Part shown: in pieces, positions 10,057 through 17,429 of the stretch
Position numbering within the stretch: position 1 is the stretch's first letter
How the letters are laid out: each line of letters starts with the position of its first letter
Source of the DNA: Rhodocyclaceae bacterium
GTDB taxonomy: Bacteria > Pseudomonadota > Gammaproteobacteria > Burkholderiales > Rhodocyclaceae
NCBI GenBank assembly: GCA_020445665.1
Contig: JAGRGD010000160.1
Coordinates: 1 to 42,185, forward strand
Direction: 5' to 3'
Length of the DNA stretch: 42,185 nt
The notes under the pieces: generated by a model
What the model saw: the letters and a program-made list of their open reading frames with translations, nothing else
Databases searched by the model: none
What the model was told of the DNA's origin: nothing
Made by a program: the position numbers and the translations under genes

Positions 10057-10082
10057 GATGGCTTTCACGAGGAGGGAGAACC

Positions 10083-10463
10083 ATGGTCGATCGCGTCGTC
10101 GCCACACCGGCGGCTTTGGAGCTGATCGAATTGCTGAAGGCAAAGCACGGCCCGCTGATGTTTCACCAGTCCGGCGGCTGCTGCGACAACAGCGCCGCCA
10201 ACTGCTACCTGCCGGGCGAGCTGATGGTCGGTCCGGCCGATGTCTTGCTCGGTGAAGTGGGCGGCTGCCCCTTCTACATCGGCAAGATGCAGTACGAAAC
10301 CTGGAAGCGAACCCAGATCATTCTCGACGCGCTCGACGGCGCCGGCGGCGGGACGTTCTCGCTGGAGGCCCCGGAGGGCAAGCACTTCCACTCGGGCTCG
10401 CGGTTGTTCACCGATGCCGAGTGGGCCGAACTCGTCACCAGCGGTGTCGTCCAGGACGACTGA
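10083..10463 (+). CDS. DUF779 family protein, partner of aldehyde dehydrogenase
   Basis: A 126-residue cytoplasmic protein of the DUF779 family, whose genes often follow ExaC/AcoD-type dehydrogenases. Conserved features are the HQSGGCCDNS motif (Cys33, Cys34), Cys41 and Cys62 in GGCPFYIG. The clustered cysteines suggest metal or thiol chemistry, but the function is not established. GAGGAGG precedes the ATG. It lies 100 bases after exaC, separated by two hairpins, and is probably on the same transcript. Confidence 0.85.
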   Translation: MVDRVVATPAALELIELLKAKHGPLMFHQSGGCCDNSAANCYLPGELMVGPADVLLGEVGGCPFYIGKMQYETWKRTQIILDALDGAGGGTFSLEAPEGKHFHSGSRLFTDAEWAELVTSGVVQDD

Positions 10464-10464
10464 G

Positions 10465-10851
10465 TCAGGTCCCCGGGCGGCGGGGCTCGTCGTCCGGCAC
10501 TTCGCGGATCACCTCGCCTTCGAGCACGATACCCGCATCGCGGCGGGCCTGCCCCGGGCCGGGGCCTGCGCCGGGTCCCCGCGCCTCGGCCTCGCGCGCC
10601 GCGCGGGCGTGGTGGGCCGCGTGTTCGCGCATCACCTTGCGCAGTTCGCGGGTCTTCCACCACACCCAGCCCCAGATCAGCAGCCCGAGGGTAGCGACAA
10701 CCGCGAACAGCACCACCGAGAAGGTCATCGCCAGGGCAAAGACCACCATCGTCACCACCACGGCGCCGGCCTTCTGCAGCCAGTTGCCCCCCTGCGGGCG
10801 AGACGACAGGCCCTGCAGCAGGTGGTCGAAGCGGGGATCGGGGTTGGGCAT
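10465..10851 (-). CDS. Small membrane protein, unknown function
   Basis: A 128-residue protein with a short cytoplasmic-type N-terminus (MPNPDPRFDHLLQGL), a long hydrophobic stretch at about residues 29-63 that could form two tight membrane helices and ends in WGWVWWK, and a charged C-terminal tail rich in His, Arg, Ala, Gly and Pro. The start at 10851 has AGGAG at proper spacing; an upstream in-frame ATG at 10896 lacks one. It converges on the DUF779 gene with one base between stops. I recognise no family. Confidence 0.65.
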   Translation of the reverse strand: MPNPDPRFDHLLQGLSSRPQGGNWLQKAGAVVVTMVVFALAMTFSVVLFAVVATLGLLIWGWVWWKTRELRKVMREHAAHHARAAREAEARGPGAGPGPGQARRDAGIVLEGEVIREVPDDEPRRPGT

Positions 10852-10968
10852 GGGGCTCCTGTGTTCAGCGCGAGGGCGCGCGATGGGCGGCCGCACGGAG
10901 CGGCCCGAACCCTCTAGCTTGGGGCGTCGGCAGCGTATTGCAAGACCGCCCGTCCGGTCCCTTCCGCC

Positions 10969-11262
10969 TCAGTCTGCTCCCGCGGCCTCGCCCGCGTGCT
11001 CGTAGCTCCCCGGCGTAACGCCCGCCGAGGCGAGGAAATCCCGCAGGTGGCGGACATCCAGGCGGCTGAAGGTGTTGCCGTGATGGGGATGGTGCAGGGC
11101 GTATTCCCGCTGGTTGAGCCAGACGTGGAAGCGCGCCCCGTGCCCGGGCCGGATATCGGCTCCGAGATGGGTGAGGAGCGATTCAACCTCCCGCCACTGG
11201 ATGTTGCCGGGCGCCGGATCCTGGTAGATCTGGCGCAGCAGGTTGCGATGCTTCGAACTCAT
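10969..11262 (-). CDS. HicA-like mRNA interferase-fold protein (orphan)
   Basis: A 97-residue protein with the order of the HicA-related group: SKHRNLLRQIYQDP at the start, then W-x-x-V/I-E-SLLTHLGA, a central strand GARFHVWLN, HHPH, and a C-terminal helix VRHLRDFLASAGVTP. Family members are small dsRBD-like RNases or relatives. GGAGGG stands 7 bases before the ATG. No HicB antitoxin gene is found on either side, so it may be a solitary relative without toxin activity. The classical GSH active-site motif is not obvious (RFH instead). Confidence 0.65.
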   Translation of the reverse strand: MSSKHRNLLRQIYQDPAPGNIQWREVESLLTHLGADIRPGHGARFHVWLNQREYALHHPHHGNTFSRLDVRHLRDFLASAGVTPGSYEHAGEAAGAD

Positions 11263-11683
11263 GATGTCCCTCCGTCGGGCGAATCCCGCTGGGTGGGCGT
11301 GTCCCTATTCACCATAGTTCACCGCGTCCGACCCCGTCCGGCGGGCGTTGCGCAGGCGCGACAGGTCTGGGATCCGGGGGGCTGCGGTCGGAGCGATGGG
11401 TTGCTTGATGCGAACCGGTGTCCAGTGAATTGGCAGCTACCGGCCTCAACCGGCCTATCGGGAGGTGAGCCGGATAGCTGCCGTCCGGCGGAAACGGTAT
11501 GCTTTCCGCCTAGCCGCACGCAGCCATCAGCACACGTGGAGCCGATGAGACCGACTGTGGCGTTTCATGTCGGCTTATCTGACGCACCGCCTAATTTCGA
11601 TATGGAAATAGCTGCCTACGCCACACGCCATTCCGCATGACCATATTGTTCAGCGAATTCGCGGTCGACAACAAAGTCGGCGC
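11263..11683. other. Intergenic stretch with an inverted repeat, no gene seen
   Basis: About 420 bases without a convincing coding frame. An imperfect inverted repeat lies at 11432-11444 (GGCAGCTACCGGC) and 11469-11482 (GCCGGATAGCTGCC), identical apart from one extra base. From about 11560 the base composition becomes AT-richer and stays so through the next two genes, which suggests a junction with acquired DNA. Confidence 0.5.
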
Positions 11684-12100
11684 ATGAATACCGCGCTCGG
11701 AGTCGCCGTCCTCGCCTTGACTTTCGGGGCCTGGCTCTTCATCGAGAAGCGACGAGTGAATCGGGAGTTCGAAAACACGTTTCGCGGTAGAAGATCACTA
11801 TCAGATGACGATTTCTACGCAAAGTTTTTTCAAGACTCTGGCATATCGCGCGAGATAGTTACTGGCGTAAGGGAGGTGCTCGCGTACGAACTTCAGGTTG
11901 ATGTGTCCCGGATGATTCCTGATGATGACTTCTCTTGTAACTTGCGGTTCCTCCTGGACAGCGACTCCATGGTAGATGTTGAGCTTGTCGAAGGGATAGA
12001 GAAGCGTTTCGGAATTGCGATCTCGGAAAAAGAAGCGGAGGACACCAAGACTATCCATGACATCATTACTCTTGTGCACAGAAAGACGTCACCCGCATGA
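11684..12100 (+). CDS. Membrane-anchored acyl-carrier-protein-like protein
   Basis: A 138-residue protein with one N-terminal membrane helix (about residues 4-20, then KRRVNREF as the cytoplasmic boundary). A connecting motif with SLSDDDFYAKFF and GISREIV follows, then an ACP-like four-helix domain in about residues 60-135. The LDSDSMVDVELVEGIEKRFG segment aligns with the DSL region of acyl carrier proteins; Ser in DSM could carry phosphopantetheine. The later EAEDTKTIHDIITLV matches the ACP last helix. The ribosome site is weak. Codon use is AT-richer than that of its neighbours. No synthase or ligase gene is nearby, so its acyl role is unproven. Confidence 0.65.
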   Translation: MNTALGVAVLALTFGAWLFIEKRRVNREFENTFRGRRSLSDDDFYAKFFQDSGISREIVTGVREVLAYELQVDVSRMIPDDDFSCNLRFLLDSDSMVDVELVEGIEKRFGIAISEKEAEDTKTIHDIITLVHRKTSPA

Positions 12101-12486
12101 CGCCGAACTCCAACGTTAGAGCACTCATGCGTAGACCTTCGATGCTGAGTCCTCTGCATATACTGGCTGGCGTGGCAGTTTGCGGGATTTGTGTTGCCGC
12201 AGAGCCCGTGGCGATCAGTATCTTTCCGACCCACTACACCGTCGCAAATGAGCGGTTTACTGACCCCAAAGTGGCGGTGTCACGCGCCGCGGCGAGATCG
12301 CCTGACAGGCTGCGCCTTCGCATGTGCGCAACCGTGCTGCACAAGCGCGTGGTCGAGGTGACGTCACTACTTCAGCAGGAGTTCAAAGGGCAGCTCACTG
12401 TTTCTTCCATCAACGCTGGAACGGGTGAGTGCCCTAACTTTTCGCTGCAGTCGGACGCGCACCAAGAAACCGGCGCGCGCCGCTGA
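12097..12486 (+). CDS. Small exported protein, unknown function
   Basis: A frame of 129 codons that overlaps the previous stop by 4 bases (ATGA). A second in-frame ATG at 12127 (MRRPSMLSPLHILAGV) gives a cleaner signal peptide ending CVAA. The mature part has two cysteines, in LRMCATVL and GECPNF, about 50 residues apart that could form a disulfide. The translated sequence resembles no family I know. The stretch between the two ATGs contains an AACTCCAACGTTAGAGC sequence that looks like the right half of an integron attC site. If that is real, the gene starts at 12127. Codon use is atypical for the window. Confidence 0.5.
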   Translation: MTPNSNVRALMRRPSMLSPLHILAGVAVCGICVAAEPVAISIFPTHYTVANERFTDPKVAVSRAAARSPDRLRLRMCATVLHKRVVEVTSLLQQEFKGQLTVSSINAGTGECPNFSLQSDAHQETGARR

Positions 12487-12566
12487 GCACCACGTTGAAC
12501 GACAGCTTTTCGGATTTCTGACCGGCTCCATTGGGCCGAAATCGGCCGGGCATGCGCATTCACCAA

Positions 12567-12658
12567 CGTAGGGCGGAAGAGCGTAGCGTCATCCGCCGCA
12601 TGTGCCGTCAGGTTGGCTATGAATCGGCGGATGACGCCTTCGGCTCTTCCGCCCTACG
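12567..12658. repeat. 92-bp palindromic repeat, copy 1
   Basis: Outer arms CGTAGGGCGGAAGAGC... and ...GCTCTTCCGCCCTACG are inverted, with inner arms GCGTCATCCGCC / GGCGGATGACGC. This is the common bacterial GTAGGGCGGA-type palindromic interspersed repeat. It shares its arms with the copy at 12841, while the central loops differ. Confidence 0.85.
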
Positions 12659-12840
12659 CTCAAGTGCGCCACCCGGCCATTCCAGCTGCTGCAGTTCATA
12701 CAGCCGCCGGTAGATGCCGCCGTCGATCCCCATCAACTCGGCGTGGCGGATCGTGGACAGGCGGTGGGCGATGGCGATGAGCGGCTTCTGCCCGACCGAC
12801 AGGCGCGCGCCGCGTTCACCCAGCTTTGTCTCGTAGCCAG
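12617..12840 (-). pseudogene. Decayed duplicate of the mdlB 3' end
   Basis: Bases 12659-12840 repeat 12933-13300 with two internal deletions. One removes 54 bases between two TCGGCGTGG repeats (13012 and 13066 in the intact copy). The other removes 132 bases between two GGGCGATGGCGAT repeats (13094 and 13226). Both are multiples of three, so the fragment still reads in frame, from LSVGQKP through IAHRLSTIRHAELMGIDGG to LYELQQLEWPGG, and stops inside palindromic repeat copy 1 at 12617. It lacks Walker A and Walker B and cannot be functional alone. Confidence 0.85.
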
Positions 12841-12932
12841 CGTAGGGCGGAAGCGCGTAGCGTCATCCGCCGGGTGTGTCCTTAATTGGAATTCGGATCG
12901 GCGGATGACGCCTTCGGCTTTTCCGCCCTACG
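12841..12932. repeat. 92-bp palindromic repeat, copy 2, overlapping the mdlB 3' end
   Basis: Same arms as copy 1 (CGTAGGGCGGAAGC... / ...TTTTCCGCCCTACG). It begins exactly where the decayed duplicate ends and supplies the last codons and stop of mdlB. The order repeat - gene end - repeat - gene end shows that repeat plus adjoining gene end was duplicated as one unit. Confidence 0.85.
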
Positions 12933-14759
12933 CTCAAGTGCGCCACCTGGCCCTTCCAGCTGCTGCAGTTCATACAGCCGGCGGTAGATGCCGCCGTCGA
13001 TCCGCATCAACTCGGCGTGGGTGCCCTGTTCGTCGATCCGGCCGTGGTTCATCACCACGATCCGGTCGGCGTGGCGGATCGTGGACAGGCGGTGGGCGAT
13101 GGCGATCACCGTGACCTGGCCGCGCAGCGCCTCCAGGGCGCTTTGCACGATCTGTTCGGTGTCCGAGTCCACGTGGGCCGTGGCCTCGTCCAGCAGCAGG
13201 ATCCGGGGCCGGCCGGCGAGGGCCCGGGCGATGGCGATGAGCTGCTTCTGGCCGACCGACAGGCGCGCGCCGCCTTCACCCAGCTTCGTTTCGTAGCCGT
13301 CCTCGAGCTGGCGGATGAAGCCGTCGGCGTGGGCGGCCCGCGCCGCCGCCTGCAGCGTCGCCTCGTCGAGGCCGCGGCCCATATCGAGGTTCTCGCGCAC
13401 CGTGTCGGCGACCAGGAACGGCTCCTGGGGCACCAGCCCCACGGTCGCCCGCAGGGTGGCCTCGTCGAGGGACGCCAGCGGCGCGTCGTCGAGCAGGATC
13501 TGCCCGGTCGAAGGCGGGTAGAAGCGCAGCAGCAGCGCCAGCAGCGTGCTCTTGCCGGAGCCGGTGTGGCCGACGATGCCGTAGAAGCCGCCGGCCGGGA
13601 TCACCAGGTCGATGTCGTGCAGCACCGGGGTGTCCGGCTGGTAGGCGAAGCCCAGCCGCCGGAGCGCGACGCGACCCGGGCCGATGGTGCCGGCGCCGGG
13701 GGGAAGCGGCGTCGTCGGCTCGTCGAGCAGGCGCGCCACCCGCGCCGCCGAGATCACCGACTGCTGCAGCATCGAGAACTGCATCGTGAACTGGATCAGC
13801 GGCTCGGTGACCCGCCCCAGGTAGTTGATGAAGGCGTAGAGCACCCCGACCTCCACCGCCGACAGGCCGCCGCCGAACTCGCGCAGGCCGAAGACCCAGA
13901 TCACCACGCACAGCAGCAGCAGGTTGATCAGGTCGAGGGCCGGGCGCAGCAGCCAGGCGTTGGCCCGCAGCTCGGCCTGGCGCGCCTGATAGTAGGCCTC
14001 GTTGCTGCGTCCGAAGCGCTCGCGGAAGGCCCCGGCGGCGTTGGTGGCCTGGAGCACCGCCATGCCGGCGATCGACTCCGACAGGCCGGCGTTGAGGTCG
14101 CTGCGCAGGGCCCGGCTGCGGGCCACCGCCGGGGCGCTCCAGCGCTGGTAGATCCAGACGATCAGGAACACCGCCGGCACCAGCAGCGCGACGATGCCCA
14201 TCAGCCGCCAGTCGAGCCAGGCCATCGCCACGAGGGCGCCGGCGAGCACGATCAGACTGTCGAGCATGACGAACAGCACCTGCACGTAGAGCGCCTTGAC
14301 CGCCTCGGTGTCGTTGGTCACCCGGCTGACGAGCTGGCCGGTGATGCTGCGGTCGAAGTAGGCCATCGGCAGCGCCAGGACATGGTCGAAGACGCGCTCG
14401 CGCAGGCGCTGGACAGAGCGCATCGCGAGGCCCGCCATGCGGGTCAGCTGCCAGAAACGCAGCGTGCTGGCGACGCTGCCGGCCAGGAGGACGCCGACGA
14501 GGAGCGCGACCATCGTGGCCAGTTCGCTGTTGCGGGGGAGCAGGTGGCGGTCGATGAAGAGCTTGGCCAGCACCGGCCCGAAGGCCTCGAGCAGGGCCGC
14601 GGCGGCGAGTCCGGCGAGGGCGCCGCCCATCACCCGCCGCTCGGGGGCGGCGGCCTGGGCGAGCAGGTGCATGGCCCGTCGCTGGGGCGAGTCGGCGCGG
14701 CGCCAGCCGCCCCGCAGGTCGCTGCCGCTGGCCTCGGCCTGGCTCGCCTCGCTGCTCAT
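12882..14759 (-). CDS. mdlB: ABC exporter half-transporter (MdlB-like), C-terminus inside a palindromic repeat
   Basis: A 625-residue half-transporter: six-helix exporter membrane domain (about residues 45-350) and an ATPase domain with Walker A GHTGSGKST, signature LSVGQKQLIAIARAL, Walker B ILLLDEATAHVD and H-loop AIAHRLSTIRHAD. The VGQKQ form of the signature is typical of MdlB. It pairs with the MdlA-like gene just upstream (ATGA overlap) to make a heterodimeric multidrug/lipid-type exporter; the substrate is unknown. The last 19 or so codons (after LQQLEGPGG) are encoded by palindromic repeat copy 2, so the original C-terminus was probably shorter or different. The start at 14759 is set by the overlap. 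Confidence 0.9.
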   Translation of the reverse strand: MSSEASQAEASGSDLRGGWRRADSPQRRAMHLLAQAAAPERRVMGGALAGLAAAALLEAFGPVLAKLFIDRHLLPRNSELATMVALLVGVLLAGSVASTLRFWQLTRMAGLAMRSVQRLRERVFDHVLALPMAYFDRSITGQLVSRVTNDTEAVKALYVQVLFVMLDSLIVLAGALVAMAWLDWRLMGIVALLVPAVFLIVWIYQRWSAPAVARSRALRSDLNAGLSESIAGMAVLQATNAAGAFRERFGRSNEAYYQARQAELRANAWLLRPALDLINLLLLCVVIWVFGLREFGGGLSAVEVGVLYAFINYLGRVTEPLIQFTMQFSMLQQSVISAARVARLLDEPTTPLPPGAGTIGPGRVALRRLGFAYQPDTPVLHDIDLVIPAGGFYGIVGHTGSGKSTLLALLLRFYPPSTGQILLDDAPLASLDEATLRATVGLVPQEPFLVADTVRENLDMGRGLDEATLQAAARAAHADGFIRQLEDGYETKLGEGGARLSVGQKQLIAIARALAGRPRILLLDEATAHVDSDTEQIVQSALEALRGQVTVIAIAHRLSTIRHADRIVVMNHGRIDEQGTHAELMRIDGGIYRRLYELQQLEGPGGALERRAEKPKASSADPNSN

Positions 14760-16528
14760 GCGGCCTCCAGGCTGGCCTGCAGCTGCTGGTAGCGCCACTG
14801 CCGCGCGTACCAGCCGCCCGCCGCCACCAGCGCCGCGTGCCCGCCCTGTTCGACGATGCGGCCGTCGTCGAGGACGACGATGTGGTCGGCGTCCATCAGC
14901 GCCGACAGGCGGTGGCTGACGACGATCACGCTGCGGTGGCGCCGGGTGTCCCGCAGGTGGGCGAGGATGCGGGTCTCGGTGTCGGTATCCACGGCCGACA
15001 GGGCATCGTCGAGGAGCAGCAGCGGGGCGTCCGCCAGCAGGGCCCGGGCGATCGCGATGCGCTGGCGCTGCCCGCCGGACAGGGTCACTCCCCGCTCGCC
15101 CACGGCGGTGCCGTAGCCGAGGGGAAAGCGCAGGATGTCGTCGTGGATCGCGGCCAGCCGGGCCGCCGCCTCGATCTCGTCCTGGCTGGCGTCGGGGCGG
15201 GCCAGGGCGATGTTCTCGGCGACCGTGGCGGAGAACAGGAAGGGCTCCTGGGGCACCCAGCCGAGGGCGCGGCGCAGGGTCGCCAGGCGCAGCTCGGGCA
15301 GGGTGGCGTCGCCCCAGCGCAGCTGCCCGGCCGAGGGTTCGATCTGGCGCAGCAGGAGCCGCAGCAGGGTGCTCTTGCCGGCGCCGGTGGCGCCGGCCAC
15401 GCCGAGGGTCTGGCCGCCGGGCAGGGCGAGATCGATGCCGGCGAGGGCGTCGCGGCTCTGCCCGGGATAGCGGAAGTGGAGGCCGTCGATGGCCAGCGCA
15501 CCGGGGGTGAAGGCCGTGCGCGGCCCATCGTCCGGGATGTGGGGTGCCTCCTCGAGCACCGGCGCCAGCCGCAGCCAGGCGGCCTTGCCGCGCTCGATCA
15601 GCGACAGCACCCAGCCGGCCGCGAACATCGGCCAGATCATCTGGCCGAGGTACATCGAGAAGGCGGTCAGGGTGCCCACCGTCAGTTCGTCGCGCCACAC
15701 CAGCCAGCCGCCCATCGCCAGGGTCAGAGCGGTGGCGGTGGCCAGGCACACCCCGACCGCCGGCTCGTAGGCTGCCTCCCAGCGCTGGGCGGCGAGGCTG
15801 GAATCGCTGGCGCGCCCGGCCAGGTGCGACAGGCGCTCGCCGCTCCTTGCCTCGAGGCCCAGGGCGCGCAGGGTCCGCACCCCGGAGAGGCTCTCCTGGA
15901 CGTGGTCGTTCATGTCCGCGAAGCGGTCGAGGGCGTCCCGCGAGTGCACGTGGATGCGCCGCGCGATCCACCAGAAGGCCGTCGCCATCAGCGGAAAGGG
16001 CAGCAGCGCGACCAGGGCGAGGCGCCAGTCCACGCCGAGGGTCATCATCGCCACCACCAGCACCAGGGTCAGGCTGCCGTCGAAGCCGGCCAGCAAGGCC
16101 TCGCCGCTGGCCATCTCGATGGCGTCGATGTCGTTGGTGGCCATCGCCATCAGGTCGCCGGTGCGGTGGCGCTGGAAAAAGCGCGGGTCGTGCAGGGTCA
16201 GGCGCTGGTAAAGGCGGTCGCGCAGTTCGACGCCGAGGCGATAGGCGGCGGCGAACAGGCGCAGGCGCCAGCCGACGCGCAAGAAATAGATCGCCACGCC
16301 GGCCACGCCGATCAGGGCGAGCTGGCCGAGCAGGCTGGCGGCGTCGGTCCGGTGCGCGACGAGCTGATCCACGACCTGGCCCACCTGGCGCGGAATCCAG
16401 ACCGTCAGGAGCGAGATCGACAGCAGCATCGCCGCCGCGCTGGCGTAGGCGCCCCGGTGGCGCCGGACGAAGTCGGCCAGCAGCGCGAACAGACGGGTCG
16501 CCGGGGCCGGGCCGGAGGGGGGTGTCAT
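14756..16528 (-). CDS. mdlA: ABC exporter half-transporter (MdlA-like), degenerate Walker B
   Basis: A 590-residue membrane-ATPase fusion. Membrane helices span about residues 25-320; Walker A is GATGAGKST (379-387), the signature LSGGQRQRIAIARAL, and the H-loop VSHRLSALMDAD. The Walker B end reads LLLLDDALSAVD, with Asp in place of the catalytic Glu, as in other MdlA proteins. This half therefore supplies the degenerate ATP site in a dimer with MdlB. It starts 15 bases after the dienelactone hydrolase stop and overlaps mdlB by 4 bases, so the three genes form an operon. Confidence 0.9.
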   Translation of the reverse strand: MTPPSGPAPATRLFALLADFVRRHRGAYASAAAMLLSISLLTVWIPRQVGQVVDQLVAHRTDAASLLGQLALIGVAGVAIYFLRVGWRLRLFAAAYRLGVELRDRLYQRLTLHDPRFFQRHRTGDLMAMATNDIDAIEMASGEALLAGFDGSLTLVLVVAMMTLGVDWRLALVALLPFPLMATAFWWIARRIHVHSRDALDRFADMNDHVQESLSGVRTLRALGLEARSGERLSHLAGRASDSSLAAQRWEAAYEPAVGVCLATATALTLAMGGWLVWRDELTVGTLTAFSMYLGQMIWPMFAAGWVLSLIERGKAAWLRLAPVLEEAPHIPDDGPRTAFTPGALAIDGLHFRYPGQSRDALAGIDLALPGGQTLGVAGATGAGKSTLLRLLLRQIEPSAGQLRWGDATLPELRLATLRRALGWVPQEPFLFSATVAENIALARPDASQDEIEAAARLAAIHDDILRFPLGYGTAVGERGVTLSGGQRQRIAIARALLADAPLLLLDDALSAVDTDTETRILAHLRDTRRHRSVIVVSHRLSALMDADHIVVLDDGRIVEQGGHAALVAAGGWYARQWRYQQLQASLEAA

Positions 16529-16543
16529 GGCTCGCGACCGGCC

Positions 16544-17293
16544 TCAGAGGCCGTGGGCCGCGAACCAGTCCAGCATGCGCTGCCAGCCGTCCCTGGCGGC
16601 CGCGGCCTGGAAGCTGGGGCGGTAGTCGGCGAGGAAGGCGTGCCCCGCATCCGGGTAAAGGACGATCTGTGCGGGCTGGCTGCCCTGAGCGAGCGCCGCG
16701 CGCATGGCCTCGGCGTCGGCCGCCGGGATGCTCTGGTCGAGGGCGCCGTAGAGCCCCAGCACCGGCGCCAGCAGCTGTGCGGCCACATCGATGGGCTGGC
16801 GCGGACTGTCCGGCGCGAAGCCGGACCGAAGGCGCCCGTACCAGGCCACGCCGGCCGAGAGCGCCGGGTTGTGGGCCGCATACAGCCAGACGATGCGGCC
16901 GCCCCAGCAGAAGCCGGTGATGCCCAGCGCGCCGCCGTCCTGGCCGGCTGCCCAAGCGGCGGTGGCGTCGAGGTCGGCCAGCACCTGGGCGTCGGGCACG
17001 CGGCTGACGATGGCCGCGATCAGCTGCGGGATGTCGGTGATGTCACGGGGATCGCCCTGACGGAAGTAGAGCTCCGGCGCCACCGCCAGATAGCCGGCGT
17101 GGGCGAGGCGGCGGCACAGGTCGCGGATGTGTTCATGGACGCCGAAGATCTCCTGCACCACGAGGATCGTCGCCCGCGCCGGGCGCCCGGCCGGGCGCGC
17201 CGCGAAGCCCGGCAGGCGCTCGTCACCGGACGGGATCAGGATGTCGGCGCAGTCGAGGCCGTCGGCCGTCGTCTGGATGGGGGTCGGGGGCAT
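16544..17293 (-). CDS. Dienelactone hydrolase family protein
   Basis: A 249-residue cytoplasmic alpha/beta hydrolase. The nucleophile Cys sits in GITGFCWGGRIVW, followed by the acid in YGALDQSIP and His in DAGHAFLADYRPS, giving the Cys-Asp-His triad of the family. EIFGVHEHIRDLCRRLA is the typical N-terminal motif. The start at 17293 (MPPTPIQTT) has GGAG upstream; the longer open frame to 17530 has no homology-like sequence. It is the first gene of the operon with the MdlAB exporter. No aromatic-degradation genes are near, so the substrate may not be dienelactone. Confidence 0.88.
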   Translation of the reverse strand: MPPTPIQTTADGLDCADILIPSGDERLPGFAARPAGRPARATILVVQEIFGVHEHIRDLCRRLAHAGYLAVAPELYFRQGDPRDITDIPQLIAAIVSRVPDAQVLADLDATAAWAAGQDGGALGITGFCWGGRIVWLYAAHNPALSAGVAWYGRLRSGFAPDSPRQPIDVAAQLLAPVLGLYGALDQSIPAADAEAMRAALAQGSQPAQIVLYPDAGHAFLADYRPSFQAAAARDGWQRMLDWFAAHGL

Positions 17294-17429
17294 GGCGGAC
17301 TCCGCGATGGGCGCTCGGGTACGGTGCCCACCATGTTCGCGCGTTCCCGTGGGGATTGCACGTGACGGCGGTTTTGCGGTCTGCTGTAGATATGCCCCCG
17401 CAGTAACACACCTGCCGAACGGAGACCCG

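Noticed and set aside
11684-12120. A complete attC site ending at 12120
   Set aside because: Only the right-half pattern is present. No left half (RYYYAAC plus inner arm) was found within the normal size range.
12882-16955. A minus-strand frame of 1357 codons that would fuse mdlB to upstream sequence
   Set aside because: Only the part below 14759 is mdlB; the upstream part is an out-of-phase reading of mdlA and the hydrolase, rich in Arg, Pro and Ala.
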